DNA from: Paenibacillus tyrphae
GTDB lineage: Bacteria; Bacillota; Bacilli; Paenibacillales; NBRC-103111
Length of the DNA: 64,000 bases
Assembly: GCF_024158745.1 (NCBI RefSeq)
Contig: NZ_JAMZAW010000008.1
Coordinates: forward strand, 62,001 to 126,000
Direction: 5' to 3'
Part shown: piece by piece, positions 1-8,695 of the stretch
How the letters are laid out: every line of letters starts with the position of its first letter
Position numbering within the stretch: the stretch's first letter is position 1
Notes under the pieces: model-generated
Told to the model about the DNA's origin: nothing
Seen by the model: the letters and a program-made list of their open reading frames with translations, nothing else
Database searches by the model: none
Translations under genes and position numbers: made by a program

Positions 1-114
1 GCTTTAAAGCTTAATTCTGTTATGCATCCCCATGCCCGAGCCGCACTCTTCCACGTTGCAGGAATTGCGCCTCGGGCAAGCTCTACGGCAAATATCATTG
101 TTTGGCTTCGCGGG

Positions 115-561
115 TTACCCTTCCTCGTCAAGCTTCGGCTCCCGGAATGCACCGTAGCTTTCCAAGTATTCGAAAAAGGCCTCATCCCCATTGCCTTCCA
201 ACAGGTTTAGGAACGCATACGAAATCATGTCGATCCACTCTTCTAATCGGCACACGTCCTCTTCCGAGATCAACCCGTTGGAACGGAGCATGCCGTCCAG
301 ATGAACGCCCCACGCCCGGCTTAAGTGGCACATCCCCCATACGGCGGAGACAATATCCCGATCCAGATGCGGTGCGTCCGGCCCCAGCTTCTTTTGCAGG
401 ATATACAGAGCGTACATGACCTCATGAAAGTTCTCTTCGATCAAGCCGCGGTACGGGCGAAGCGACATCAGAAATCCGGTTTGACCCTTCGGATGGTCGA
501 TCGCCTCATCAATTGAGAAACTGTGCAGCATCAGCAGCCGTTTTGCCTCTTCTTCAGTCAT
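115..561 (-). CDS. hypothetical protein, 148 aa
   Basis: I do not recognise a family. The product is acidic and mostly helical in composition, with no signal peptide or membrane segment. The start is placed at the ATG at 559-561 because an AGGAGGG ribosome binding site lies 5-6 bases upstream of it. The open frame continues to 642, but no ribosome binding site supports that longer form. The gene lies alone at the left edge, next to the remnant of a DinB gene, and is read leftward. A function cannot be assigned from sequence alone. Confidence 0.6.
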   Translation of the reverse strand: MTEEEAKRLLMLHSFSIDEAIDHPKGQTGFLMSLRPYRGLIEENFHEVMYALYILQKKLGPDAPHLDRDIVSAVWGMCHLSRAWGVHLDGMLRSNGLISEEDVCRLEEWIDMISYAFLNLLEGNGDEAFFEYLESYGAFREPKLDEEG

Positions 562-666
562 GGTTTCCCTCCTACTTCCCCTTCTGTCAGCGAACCAATT
601 ACTTAACTTCTTCGCAGAGAGACAAAATTCCTTGTACGGCAACCGATGATCATAGTATCCTTTCGG

Positions 667-768
667 CTATCGACCAAACTGCTGTTGAATGACATTTAAA
701 TGATGCTCCGTATGACCAACCATCACATAGAAAATACTTCGAGCTGTCACAACCTGCTCGTCATATTG
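667..768 (-). pseudogene. DinB-family C-terminal remnant
   Basis: The minus-strand reading in this stretch gives about 33 codons ending in a TAG stop. It contains VMVGHTEHHLNVIQQQFGR, the characteristic last helix of DinB/YfiT-fold proteins, where the HxxHH residues help bind a metal. The frame is closed upstream by another stop and no start codon or N-terminal two-thirds is present. It is therefore a leftover tail, sandwiched between the 3' end of the methyltransferase gene and a hypothetical gene. Identification rests on the motif only. Confidence 0.5.
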
Positions 769-801
769 CTATCCGTCTTCATTAGTGAAGCAGCGTTCTT
801 C

Positions 802-1611
802 CTAGCTTGGTCTTGGATGGTCTGTTCGGATTCCGATGATAACGTTAGCGTCCTGTTCTTCGGAACGAACCCATTTTGGAATCAATCCGTATTGAGCAAA
901 GAGTTCGGCCGTCAACGGCGCCTGCTTCTCGCTCGTTTCGACTAGTAAATAGCCTCCCTTTGCAAGCCAGAGAGGAGCTTCAGCCACTATTCTTCGTTGA
1001 ACGTCAAGTCCATCAGCTCCTCCATCAAGTGCAATTCTTGCCTCGTGGACGCGGGCTTCCGTTGGCATGAATTTTATTGCCTCGGTAGGTACGTATGGGG
1101 CATTGGCTATAATAACATTGACGCGATTATAAAGTTGAACAGGTATCGGATCGTAGAGATCCCCTTCATACACAAAGCCTTTGTCTAACTGAATATTGCG
1201 ACGGGCGCATTGTACTGCAGCAGGATCAATATCAACCGCGTGCAATTCAATACGTTCTATTAAAGCGGCTAAAGCCGCGCCCAAAGCTCCGGAACCGCAG
1301 CACAGGTCTACTACTACGTCTCCTGGTCGAGTGTGGGCCAAGGCCTGTCTCACTAAAAACTCGGTTCGTTGCCGGGGTACGAAAATTCCGGGATCCAACT
1401 CAATCCGCAAACCACAGAAATCCGCACATCCGATAATGTGTTCAAGAGGGAAACCATCAATTCTGCGATCCACAAGTTTGGCGAGTTCCGTAGAATTGTT
1501 CGAAGCAGCTATAAGCAACCGGGCCTCCTCCTCAGCAAAAACACAACCGGCAGCGCGAAGCTTCCTAACAACCATTTGCCAAATAATACTTCCATCTTCA
1601 CGATAATCCAC
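802..1611 (-). CDS. putative protein-(glutamine-N5) methyltransferase (PrmC-related)
   Basis: A cytoplasmic SAM-dependent methyltransferase of the HemK/PrmC superfamily, 269 aa. The glycine-rich SAM loop DLCCGSGALG is at residues 102-111, an acidic motif HAVDIDP follows at about 124-130, and FVPRQRTE at 77-84 matches the substrate-side motif of the family. The catalytic NPPY of true PrmC is NAPY here (160-163). This is typical of the PrmC-like subgroup of unknown substrate rather than of the release factor enzyme itself. The start codon is GTG at 1611 with an AGGATGAT upstream. It stands alone, with decayed genes on both sides. The exact substrate is unknown. Confidence 0.8.
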   Translation of the reverse strand: MDYREDGSIIWQMVVRKLRAAGCVFAEEEARLLIAASNNSTELAKLVDRRIDGFPLEHIIGCADFCGLRIELDPGIFVPRQRTEFLVRQALAHTRPGDVVVDLCCGSGALGAALAALIERIELHAVDIDPAAVQCARRNIQLDKGFVYEGDLYDPIPVQLYNRVNVIIANAPYVPTEAIKFMPTEARVHEARIALDGGADGLDVQRRIVAEAPLWLAKGGYLLVETSEKQAPLTAELFAQYGLIPKWVRSEEQDANVIIGIRTDHPRPS

Positions 1612-1712
1612 ATATCATCCTACTTTGGTATGAATTTTGTATCACCACCAGTCTACATGTTATCGCTGTTTCTCAATATGCAGAATACTCTTATATTTAA
1701 ACTATCCTGCCC

Positions 1713-2468
1713 TTAATTCAACAGACCTTTACTTGTCACTAGATTGTCTGTTTCATGAATCAGATCACGTAACAGGCTTTGAGCCTTCTCCAAATCGGCT
1801 TGATCTTCTGTAACTAAGGTCAATATGTTATTAATTCTATTGGAATATTGGCTGGGCACCATGCTAAATGAATCGGCGATGGCAGCAGCTCCTTTTTCGT
1901 TCATCCAGTAAGTTTCGTTAAGTGCAAACAAAACCTGATTCAAGCAAGAGACTGACCTAAAACAACATCCGGCAATGTAAGATAAATCTTTTTTATAGAC
2001 ACCTTTTTTCCCGATCTCAAGGGAGAACTGTGCTTCCCATAGAAATTTTCGAATGATCGATTTTTGCAAAACGTGCGGGTAGGGAGTTGTCTTGAGCTTC
2101 ATTTCCCCCACAACACCCGATGGGTCCCATAACACCTTACACAACGCGATTTCAGCTAAATATATCGAATTGATAAATCCATGAGGATGTCCCGAATGAT
2201 AGTCGATTGTGATATCCCCCATGACGCATTGGTCAATTACGTTTGACACTTTATTAAGATCACGGTATAAAAAATCGACCGGCTTTTGATTTACTTTTAG
2301 CCAGCCACCACCATTGATCCACGGTCCCCAGCCGCCGATTTCCGTTATTAAGTTGTCTCTATGATCGTCATCCAAGATGGAGGCTACTCGACGAAGCTGT
2401 GCAATGTCTAACCCACTGTTGGTGTTCAGTGATAATAAAGTATTAGACCGGGACTCCCTATCTACCAA
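1713..2468 (-). pseudogene. nucleotidyltransferase-domain protein, N-terminus lost
   Basis: The readable 251 codons match the body of a family of small nucleotidyltransferases, with the conserved stretches TEIGGWGPWINGGGW, PVDFLYRDL and ALNETYWMNEKGA. Family members normally begin with a GGSRARG...SDYDxGLYY catalytic segment of about 50 residues, which carries the metal-binding aspartates. Here that segment is missing. The only available start is a TTG without a ribosome binding site. In another frame just upstream one can still read GSPGLILYYH, which looks like the eroded remains of the GS...LYY motif. The gene is therefore probably inactive through deletion and frameshift. If translated from TTG it would lack catalysis. 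Confidence 0.6.
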
Positions 2469-2655
2469 GGAATTCCGGTCATGTTAATCACCAAGATATG
2501 AATAAAAAGCTTTAGAGTGAATATCGGATTGCAGTGTTGCTAAGTTAAATCCGAATAATAAAGTTGTAGACTGCCTCCATTGAACTATCGTACCCGATAG
2601 CATTCCTGTAGACGGAATAATTTCGGCTTTAAAAAATCAAAAGCGCCTCGGTACG

Positions 2656-3219
2656 ATGGGGCATGTCGCACGCGCTGTAAACTTTAGCGGTATCGTAATC
2701 GGAAACCCTCTGTCCCTTTCTAATGACGAAGACAGTTTTCGCAACCTATTGCAATGGATCCAGCATCTTCAATCCCTCCATAATTTAAGCTCAGCCATCG
2801 CCGGCATGGAACCGACCGGACATTATTGGCTCAACGTTTCTAGGTGGCTCTCTGAACGTCATTTTGAAGTCGTTTTAGTAAATCCTCATCTTGTGAAAAA
2901 GAACAAAGAAAACCGCGATAACACACCCTCAAAGAGCGATAAAAAGGATGCTCTTATCATTACCGACATGGTGAAAAACGGGTACTACTCGTTTACTCGT
3001 ACTACGCCTGAAGCTTTCGAGGAGCTGCGTGTTTTCCTCTCGAACCGGGACGCTGTCGTTACGAGACTCGTGAGTGCGAAAAACCAAATCCACCGTTGGG
3101 TCGACGTTGTTTTTCCTGAGCTGCGACATGTCTTCAAGGACATTATGTGCATCGGTTCATTGGCCACGCTCCGCCTATTCCCTACGCCAGCAGAGCTGAG
3201 TAAATTACAGCCTCAGTGA
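2656..3219 (+). pseudogene. IS110-family transposase fragment
   Basis: The 187-codon frame matches the N-terminal DEDD (RuvC-like) domain of IS110 transposases. GMEPTGHYW (about 50-58), LVNPHLVKKNKENRDNTPSK and SDKKDALIITDMVKNG carry the family's conserved acidic residues. The whole C-terminal transposase_20 domain is absent: a normal protein is about 400 aa and this one stops at TGA 3217-3219. Upstream, the in-frame reading lacks the usual VGIDVA start motif, so a small deletion has also removed the first catalytic aspartate. It is a dead remnant beside the broken nucleotidyltransferase gene. Confidence 0.8.
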
Positions 3220-3451
3220 AACTCAAACACCGAGTTCACAGGAAGTATTACCCATAAAACACCGATTCGACAAGATAATCGGTATTCCTTCCAAATATAT
3301 TACATATATCACCAATATATTGGGTATTACCTTTTTTTGGAATTTATACCCAGTCAGAGCTGAAGGTAAGATTCTTAGAAGATGGTCAGCTACGAATCCT
3401 ACCTCGAAAGCCCGCAATTCTTTGTCATCAGTGCGTTACTTTCTTGGTTAA

Positions 3452-4240
3452 TTATTTGAACCGCTGGGTTTGCTTTGAAGGCATAATGGTCAGTTCTGGA
3501 ATGTTGACATGCTCAGGTTGCTCCAGTGCATAGAGCGCCGCCTCTGCAACATCATCGGGATGTAACGGCAGGACTTTCGAAGAAAACGCGCGAATTTCAT
3601 CCTCGGAATACCCGGCCACCTGAGAAAATTCCGTTGCCACCGCCCCGGGTTGAATCGTCGTAACGCGAATCCCCTGATCGATTGTCTCCAAACGTAACGC
3701 AGACGCTATGGCGTTAACACCGTATTTGGTAGCGCTGTATGGACCTCCTCCGGCAATCACTTCCTTGCCGGCAATGGAGGAGATGATGATGACATCTCCC
3801 TTGCCCTGACCCAGCATCGGCGGAAGCCCGTATTGCAGCGTCAACATAAGACCGTGTACATTCGTCCTGTACAGCTCCTCCCATCTTTCCAGATCCACTT
3901 CTACCAAAGGACTTCGATACCCGAATCCGGCATTGGCGACTATAATATCAAGACGGCGCCAGCGGTTAATCGTTTTATTGACCACATGCTGTACTTCTTC
4001 AGCCTTTTGAATATCAGCAGGTACTGTCATAACCTCGTACAATCCCTCTTTATGCAATTCCTGAACCAGCTCATCCAATCGATCCCGTCGACGTGCCACG
4101 ACCGTCACATAGGCGCCGCGCTTTGCCAGTTTCCTGGCGATCGATGCCCCGATGCCACTGCTAGCGCCTGTCACCAAGGCCACTTTGCCGATCAGACTCT
4201 CCTTCTCATTCCAAGATAGCTCCAAATCATCCAGATTCAT
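3452..4240 (-). CDS. SDR-family NAD(P)-dependent oxidoreductase
   Basis: A classical short-chain dehydrogenase of 262 aa. The cofactor motif TGASSGIG is at residues 24-31, ANAG at about 100, and the catalytic YxxxK appears as YSATK at about 170, preceded by SSIAG. The ATG at 4238-4240 is preferred because GGGAGGG lies 5-7 bases upstream; the longer frame uses a TTG with no site. It is the last gene of a leftward four-gene operon, 24 bases after the propeller gene, and shares the operon with a second SDR and an MDR dehydrogenase. It probably oxidises or reduces an alcohol/ketone intermediate; the substrate is unknown. Confidence 0.85.
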   Translation of the reverse strand: MNLDDLELSWNEKESLIGKVALVTGASSGIGASIARKLAKRGAYVTVVARRRDRLDELVQELHKEGLYEVMTVPADIQKAEEVQHVVNKTINRWRRLDIIVANAGFGYRSPLVEVDLERWEELYRTNVHGLMLTLQYGLPPMLGQGKGDVIIISSIAGKEVIAGGGPYSATKYGVNAIASALRLETIDQGIRVTTIQPGAVATEFSQVAGYSEDEIRAFSSKVLPLHPDDVAEAALYALEQPEHVNIPELTIMPSKQTQRFK

Positions 4241-4264
4241 TTCGCACCCTCCCAAATTCCAACA

Positions 4265-5428
4265 TTATTTTGTTAAAAGCACGCGATGAACACCCTTGCT
4301 GCCTCCCGGTGCCGTTCCTATATATAAATATCCTTTATGGCTTACAGCCGTAGTTACGCCATACAGTTTGCCTTCCAGATCATGCCAGCTTCCGATAAGC
4401 TCTCCCTGCGGGCTGAGCTCCATAGCAAGCCCATGCTTCGCCGGCGCGCTTGCGCCGCTAAGCAGCGACTCCGGCAATTTGGCCATGGTACTGGCTAACC
4501 AAAGGTTGCTATGCATCTGATCTACAAAAGAAATGCGAGTCGTGAAGATACCGACCCAGAAATGACCTTGATCATCACGCGTAATGTTGTCTGGAAAACC
4601 TGCGAGATTGTCTACGAAAATATCAGATGTACCCTTCTTCGGTCCTTTAAGCCAGTATCTGGTCAATTGATAATGATACGATTCCGCCACAAGCACAAAA
4701 TCTTCATCCGCAGACAAGGCAACTCCGTTTGCAAAATAAAGGCCTTCTAAAAGGACGGTCGTTTGCTTGGTCTTTGGATCGTACTTCAGCAAACGTCCAT
4801 GCGGCTTGTTCTCGGCAATTTCTTTGAAGGTCACACTACCATAATTCGAAGTATCAGAAAAATAAATGGAACCGTCCTTGGCAATATCAAGCTCGTTAGC
4901 TAGATAGATCGGCTTACCGTCCACTTGATCAGCCAATACCTCTATGCTCCCGGATGGGTTAATAGACAGCAGTCCCCTCTTGACATCAGTAACGATCAAA
5001 TCGCCTTTGGCATCGAATATAAGCCCATTAGGAGTTCCTTTGGTGTCTGCAAACATTTGGGCTTTTTGCGGATTTCCCTCTGCATCGAAAGGAACCTTGT
5101 AAATCTTCCCATCTGAATCTCCTGTATATAGCTGACCTTCTTTATCGAATGTAATGAATTCAGGGAATTGAGGGGCATCAGTCACAAGCTGAGCCGAGCT
5201 GAGTTTATTGTTTTGTTTCCACGGACCCGCTTCCTCAAAAGAGGGGGCCGTCGGTGCTGACCATTTTGCCGGTTTGATCGGTGAAGGTACAAGCAAGAAA
5301 ACGAGTATTCCTAGAACGAGCACCGCGAGCAGCGATAGCCCCCATCTGCATATCCTAGCACGAAGTGAGCGTTTAGGACGATTCACGCCTTCAGTAGATT
5401 TAACGGCTCGAACTTGTGTATTAGGCAT
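4265..5428 (-). CDS. membrane-anchored SMP-30/strictosidine synthase-like beta-propeller
   Basis: A 387-aa protein with a basic N-terminus, one membrane anchor at about residues 29-47 and a six-bladed propeller outside. Family signatures are YFSDTSNYG, GLYFANGVALSADE, VAESYHYQLTRYWLKG and FPDNITRD, as in strictosidine synthase/APMAP-like and gluconolactonase-like hydrolases. These bind a calcium ion and often hydrolyse lactones or esters, but not all are active. The start is supported by AAAGGAG before ATG. It lies 32 bases after the MDR gene and 24 before an SDR, in the same operon. A role in processing a hydrophobic or lactone metabolite at the membrane is inferred. Confidence 0.75.
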   Translation of the reverse strand: MPNTQVRAVKSTEGVNRPKRSLRARICRWGLSLLAVLVLGILVFLLVPSPIKPAKWSAPTAPSFEEAGPWKQNNKLSSAQLVTDAPQFPEFITFDKEGQLYTGDSDGKIYKVPFDAEGNPQKAQMFADTKGTPNGLIFDAKGDLIVTDVKRGLLSINPSGSIEVLADQVDGKPIYLANELDIAKDGSIYFSDTSNYGSVTFKEIAENKPHGRLLKYDPKTKQTTVLLEGLYFANGVALSADEDFVLVAESYHYQLTRYWLKGPKKGTSDIFVDNLAGFPDNITRDDQGHFWVGIFTTRISFVDQMHSNLWLASTMAKLPESLLSGASAPAKHGLAMELSPQGELIGSWHDLEGKLYGVTTAVSHKGYLYIGTAPGGSKGVHRVLLTK

Positions 5429-5460
5429 TAGTGTGTCTCCTTTTTCATATAAGCGAGATT

Positions 5461-6474
5461 TTAGATTTGGACTACGATTTTACCGAAATATTGCTTTCCT
5501 TCAGCCAAGAGCGCGAATGCTTCTCCAATTCGGGCCAGCGGGAATACATGGTCGATGACGGGATGTAAACGATGATGGGCAATCGCCCGATTCATCTTTT
5601 CGAAGTGATCTCGGTTGCCGACTTGACTGCCGCGAACAGTTGCGGCTTTCTGCAAAATGCTGGAGACATCGTATTCCGGAATGGTCAAGCCCGATAAGAA
5701 CCCGACCATACTCAAGGTCCCTCCAATGCGAAGCGCATTTATGGATTTTCCCATCGTTGCCGCTCCTCCAACATCCAGAACATGATCGACGCCGCAGCCA
5801 GTCAACTCTAACGCCGCCTTATCCCAATCGGGAGCTTCCGAATAATTGATCGTTTGCCATGCACCAAGAGCTTTTGCTCGTTCCAGCTTGGCGTTGCTGC
5901 TCGACGTGATGATGGCTCGTGCTCCGGCCATAAGCGAGAATTGAAGCCCGAAGATGGATACCCCGCCCGTTCCTTGCAGCAGCACGGTATCACCCGCTTG
6001 CAAACCGCCATATTCGATTAGCATGCTCCATGCGGTTAATGCCGCGATCGGTAAGGTTGAGGCCTCCTCATAAGTGAGGTGATCGGGAATAGGGACGACT
6101 CCGTCTTCATGTAGAACGACATACTCGGCCGCTATTCCGTTCAACGGCCCCCCCAGGCTTTCTTCTAACACCCCAGGTCTTGGGCTGCCGGCAATGAATC
6201 GCTGTTGAAAATTACCCGCTACTCGGTGTCCGACCTGGAACCTTGTTACTCCTTGGCCAACGGCTACAATTTCTCCCGCTCCGTCTGATAAGGGAATGAA
6301 GGGAAATTTGACTTCGATCGGCATTAATCCGCTGAGGACCACTAGATCACGGTAATTGAGAGAAGCTGCCCTCATGCGGATCAGTACCTCCTTAGGTCCT
6401 GGCGTTGGTATGTCTAGTTCCGTTATGGTTAATTCCTCGAAGCCGAAGCCGTTTTTCAGCTGTATAGCTTTCAT
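5461..6474 (-). CDS. MDR-family zinc-independent alcohol dehydrogenase / quinone oxidoreductase
   Basis: A 337-aa medium-chain dehydrogenase/reductase. It has a GroES-like N-terminal domain (NYRDLVVLSG at about 40-49, then GAGEIVAVGQGV) and a Rossmann domain with GTGGVS at residues 168-173. The four cysteines of the structural zinc site and the catalytic Cys/His pair of zinc alcohol dehydrogenases are missing. It therefore belongs with zinc-free enoyl/quinone reductase-like members. The ATG overlaps the stop of the upstream SDR by four bases (ATGA) and has GGGAGG before it, showing translational coupling. NADP(H)-linked reduction is likely; the substrate is unknown. Confidence 0.85.
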   Translation of the reverse strand: MKAIQLKNGFGFEELTITELDIPTPGPKEVLIRMRAASLNYRDLVVLSGLMPIEVKFPFIPLSDGAGEIVAVGQGVTRFQVGHRVAGNFQQRFIAGSPRPGVLEESLGGPLNGIAAEYVVLHEDGVVPIPDHLTYEEASTLPIAALTAWSMLIEYGGLQAGDTVLLQGTGGVSIFGLQFSLMAGARAIITSSSNAKLERAKALGAWQTINYSEAPDWDKAALELTGCGVDHVLDVGGAATMGKSINALRIGGTLSMVGFLSGLTIPEYDVSSILQKAATVRGSQVGNRDHFEKMNRAIAHHRLHPVIDHVFPLARIGEAFALLAEGKQYFGKIVVQI

Positions 6475-7316
6475 CGAATTGTCCTCCCTGCAAGATCAGA
6501 TTGATTACCCGGATTCTTATTATTGCTGCTGGATCCTTCACGCGGACGAATCATGCTTCCAACAAGCCGAAGACTTTGTTTTCGTGTAATGAATCGCGAT
6601 AACTGCGCCCCGAGATAATTCTGCACACCCGGAACGACGTACACTTTCCCTTCCTTCAACGCACGAAGTGCAACCTCTACGACTCTTTCCGGAGTGTCTT
6701 TCTTTCCGACGGAGGCTTCTTCCGCTCCTACGACATTAAAGAAACTCGTGTCCGTCGCACCGGGACAAAGTGCGAAGAATTTAATGCCGCGGTTGCGGTT
6801 TTCAAACCATAACGCTTGAGTAAACGACAGGACGAAAGCTTTCGTTGCCCCATATACGGCCATATAGGGAAGTGGTTGAAATCCGGCGGTTGAAGCAACA
6901 TTGATAACTGTACCTGAGCTTTTGCGCAACATGTCCGGCAAAAACAAGTGGGTCATATCTACAACAGCGGCGACATTGAGCATAACTTCTTCATGTTGAC
7001 GCTCGCCTGACACTTGTTCAAACAAACCATGCGTAGCAAAGCCTGCATTGTTGACCAGCAGTTCGATATCCACTTTCAAAAGTCGACATTGCTGATATAA
7101 CTCGCTGGGTGCGCCCTCTTTCGCAAGATCCATAGCGATAACCTCGGCTTTGATGCTATACATCTTTCTGAGCTCTGATGCCAGACTCTCAAGCTTGCCC
7201 TTCGATCGGGCTACGAGTACTAAATGGCTGCCTTGTTTGGCCAGTTGTCTCGCAAATTGCTCTCCAATACCGGAAGAAGCTCCCGTGATGAGCGCCCATT
7301 TACCTTGAATCGTCAT
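6471..7316 (-). CDS. SDR-family oxidoreductase (DltE-like)
   Basis: A 281-aa short-chain dehydrogenase and the first gene of the operon. TGASSGIG is at residues 11-18, NNAGFATHG in the middle, NVASTAG before the catalytic YGATK, and the C-terminal part resembles the DltE/ketoreductase group that acts on acyl or keto groups. A GGGGGG-type ribosome binding site precedes the ATG. A divergent TetR gene lies 290 bases away, with two matching operator-like sequences between them, so induction by a small ligand is likely. The last 20 residues are polar and disordered-looking. Confidence 0.85.
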   Translation of the reverse strand: MTIQGKWALITGASSGIGEQFARQLAKQGSHLVLVARSKGKLESLASELRKMYSIKAEVIAMDLAKEGAPSELYQQCRLLKVDIELLVNNAGFATHGLFEQVSGERQHEEVMLNVAAVVDMTHLFLPDMLRKSSGTVINVASTAGFQPLPYMAVYGATKAFVLSFTQALWFENRNRGIKFFALCPGATDTSFFNVVGAEEASVGKKDTPERVVEVALRALKEGKVYVVPGVQNYLGAQLSRFITRKQSLRLVGSMIRPREGSSSNNKNPGNQSDLAGRTIR

Positions 7317-7353
7317 ATCGCTACCCCCCTTCTAGATACTATGTTGTAATATA

Positions 7354-7371
7354 GAAACATCGTTACCAAAT
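7354..7371. promoter_or_regulatory. TetR-type operator, copy 1 (operon side)
   Basis: GAAACATCGTTACCAAAT lies in the divergent intergenic region. Its other copy at 7423-7440 is the same sequence in inverted orientation with only two changes. Read toward the SDR operon it falls between a possible -35 (TGTTCA) and a -10 (TATATT), the classic repressor position. The divergent regulator is the obvious candidate to bind it. Confidence 0.55.
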
Positions 7372-7422
7372 GAACAGAAGTAATTATTCCCGATTCTCAA
7401 GGAATGTGATAATCATCATACT

Positions 7423-7440
7423 ATTTGGTAACAGTGTTTC
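7423..7440. promoter_or_regulatory. TetR-type operator, copy 2 (regulator side)
   Basis: ATTTGGTAACAGTGTTTC is the inverted copy of the site at 7354-7371, matching at 16 of 18 positions. It lies nearer to the tetR gene, so it probably gives autoregulation. The two sites are 69 bases apart centre to centre. Confidence 0.55.
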
Positions 7441-7609
7441 TTAACGAATTCATTGTATCCCGGCTTTTCTAGAAAGTCAATATGATCTTTGAATATCCTT
7501 GAACATCTACCGTCTCATTGACAACCGCTTAACAACTGTATAGAATTCCTTGCAAGAGCGTCAGCAACTTTGTTTCCTGACGAAAACTTGATATCCGAAG
7601 GTGATGATT

Positions 7610-8266
7610 ATGAGCGATCAAGATATCTCCTCCAATGCGAACTCACGAGTGTTGAAAACCTACCAAGAAGCCCGCTTGCAAAATATTGAAAATCTCCGCA
7701 AGCTCGTTGTTGACGCTGCGGCAACGCTCTTGCAAGAAGAGGGTCCGGAAGCCGTTACGGTGCGTAAAGTATCGCAGAAAATGGGTTGCTCGACAAAAAT
7801 CATTTATAACTTGTTTGTCAATAAAGAGGGCTTGGCTCAGCAGTTGTATCTGGACGGTTGTAAGCTTCTCGCTAACGAATTCGAGGGGACGCCGCAAGCT
7901 GCTGATCCGGCGCAGCATTTGCAGAATTTAGGCGAAGCCTTTTGGCAATTCGGGCAGCGTTACTCCAGTTATTATAAACTGATGTTCGGAGGCGCATTCG
8001 CGGATTTCAAACCAGACGAGGAAAGCCTAAATGGTACCGTAACGGCCATGCGGCAATTATTGACGGTGATCAGCAATGCGCAAAAGCAAGGTCTCATCCC
8101 TGGCCAGTATGACACTGAATTAGTTATCCGCGTATTCTGGGCTTCGCTCCATGGCGTCATTCATCTTTACATGGGAGGACACTTAGGAGATGTACAATCG
8201 GCGCATGCGGTATACAGGCAAACGTTGTCTTTAATTGTCAGCTCGTTATTGCCGGATAAAGCTTAA
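7610..8266 (+). CDS. TetR/AcrR-family regulator (WHG-type C-terminal domain)
   Basis: A 218-aa dimeric repressor. The N-terminal helix-turn-helix reads AATLLQEEGPEAVTVRKV followed by MGCSTKIIYNLFVNKEGL. The rest, with YKLMFGGAFADF and FWASLHGVIHLYMGGHL, matches the TetR C-terminal ligand domain with the WHG-type signature. The ATG at 7610 is chosen because GAAGGTG is correctly spaced from it; GTG at 7601 and ATG at 7604 overlap that site. It is divergent from the SDR/MDR/propeller operon and likely represses both that operon and itself. Confidence 0.85.
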   Translation: MSDQDISSNANSRVLKTYQEARLQNIENLRKLVVDAAATLLQEEGPEAVTVRKVSQKMGCSTKIIYNLFVNKEGLAQQLYLDGCKLLANEFEGTPQAADPAQHLQNLGEAFWQFGQRYSSYYKLMFGGAFADFKPDEESLNGTVTAMRQLLTVISNAQKQGLIPGQYDTELVIRVFWASLHGVIHLYMGGHLGDVQSAHAVYRQTLSLIVSSLLPDKA

Positions 8267-8269
8267 AAG

Positions 8270-8312
8270 ACGGCAAGCTCTTCCCGGTTTAGGGGAAGAG
8301 CTTGTCTTTTTT
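8270..8312 (+). terminator. intrinsic terminator of tetR
   Basis: The stem CAAGCTCTTCCC / GGGAAGAGCTTG (8274-8285 and 8293-8304) has a short loop and a following T-run. The flanking AAAAGAC/GTCTTTT extends the stem. It lies directly after the tetR stop codon. Confidence 0.85.
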
Positions 8313-8695
8313 CACACTGCAAGGATACCTTCAATGCTAATCTCTACTTCAATTCTTTGCTTTACCACTATTTATGATACGCTTCTCCGCGCTTGATCTT
8401 AAACTAATCTGCCCGTTAGTTGAGCGATGCCGTCAGACTACTACTTTATTATTTCAGTCTACAACATTATTATCTAGTCTAGTGCTTAGGAAAAGTAAAT
8501 AAACCCATCACCTTAAATTGGAAGTTAATAAATTCCAATTTATAAGGAGATGGGCTCTCTTTGACCCGTCTGCTAATTCTCTGCCTGGAGCTACAAGACT
8601 TGAGCTAGCTAACCGCAAACATGACCAATCTCTTTTCCATTCCTTTACTTGAAGGCAGTTCAACGCGGTCTTTGCCGCCACAACCAACTATACGC
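8313..8695. other. intergenic stretch without a recognised gene
   Basis: No credible coding sequence is seen in these 380 bases. The only structure is the long imperfect palindrome at 8505-8555, listed separately. The base composition is more AT-rich than the neighbours. Confidence 0.6.
8505..8555. repeat. long imperfect palindrome (hairpin)
   Basis: The left arm CCCATCACCTTAAATTGGAA (8505-8524) pairs with the right arm 8534-8555 with one mismatch and a two-base bulge, around a 9-base loop. There is no T-run, so it is not a standard terminator. It could be the remnant of an insertion element end pair or a structured RNA. No second copy was seen in this window. Confidence 0.6.

Noticed and set aside
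3220..3451. Remainder of an insertion sequence after the IS110 fragment
   Set aside because: The AT-rich stretch has no readable transposase C-terminal domain and no clear element end; short suggestive frames were too weak to name.
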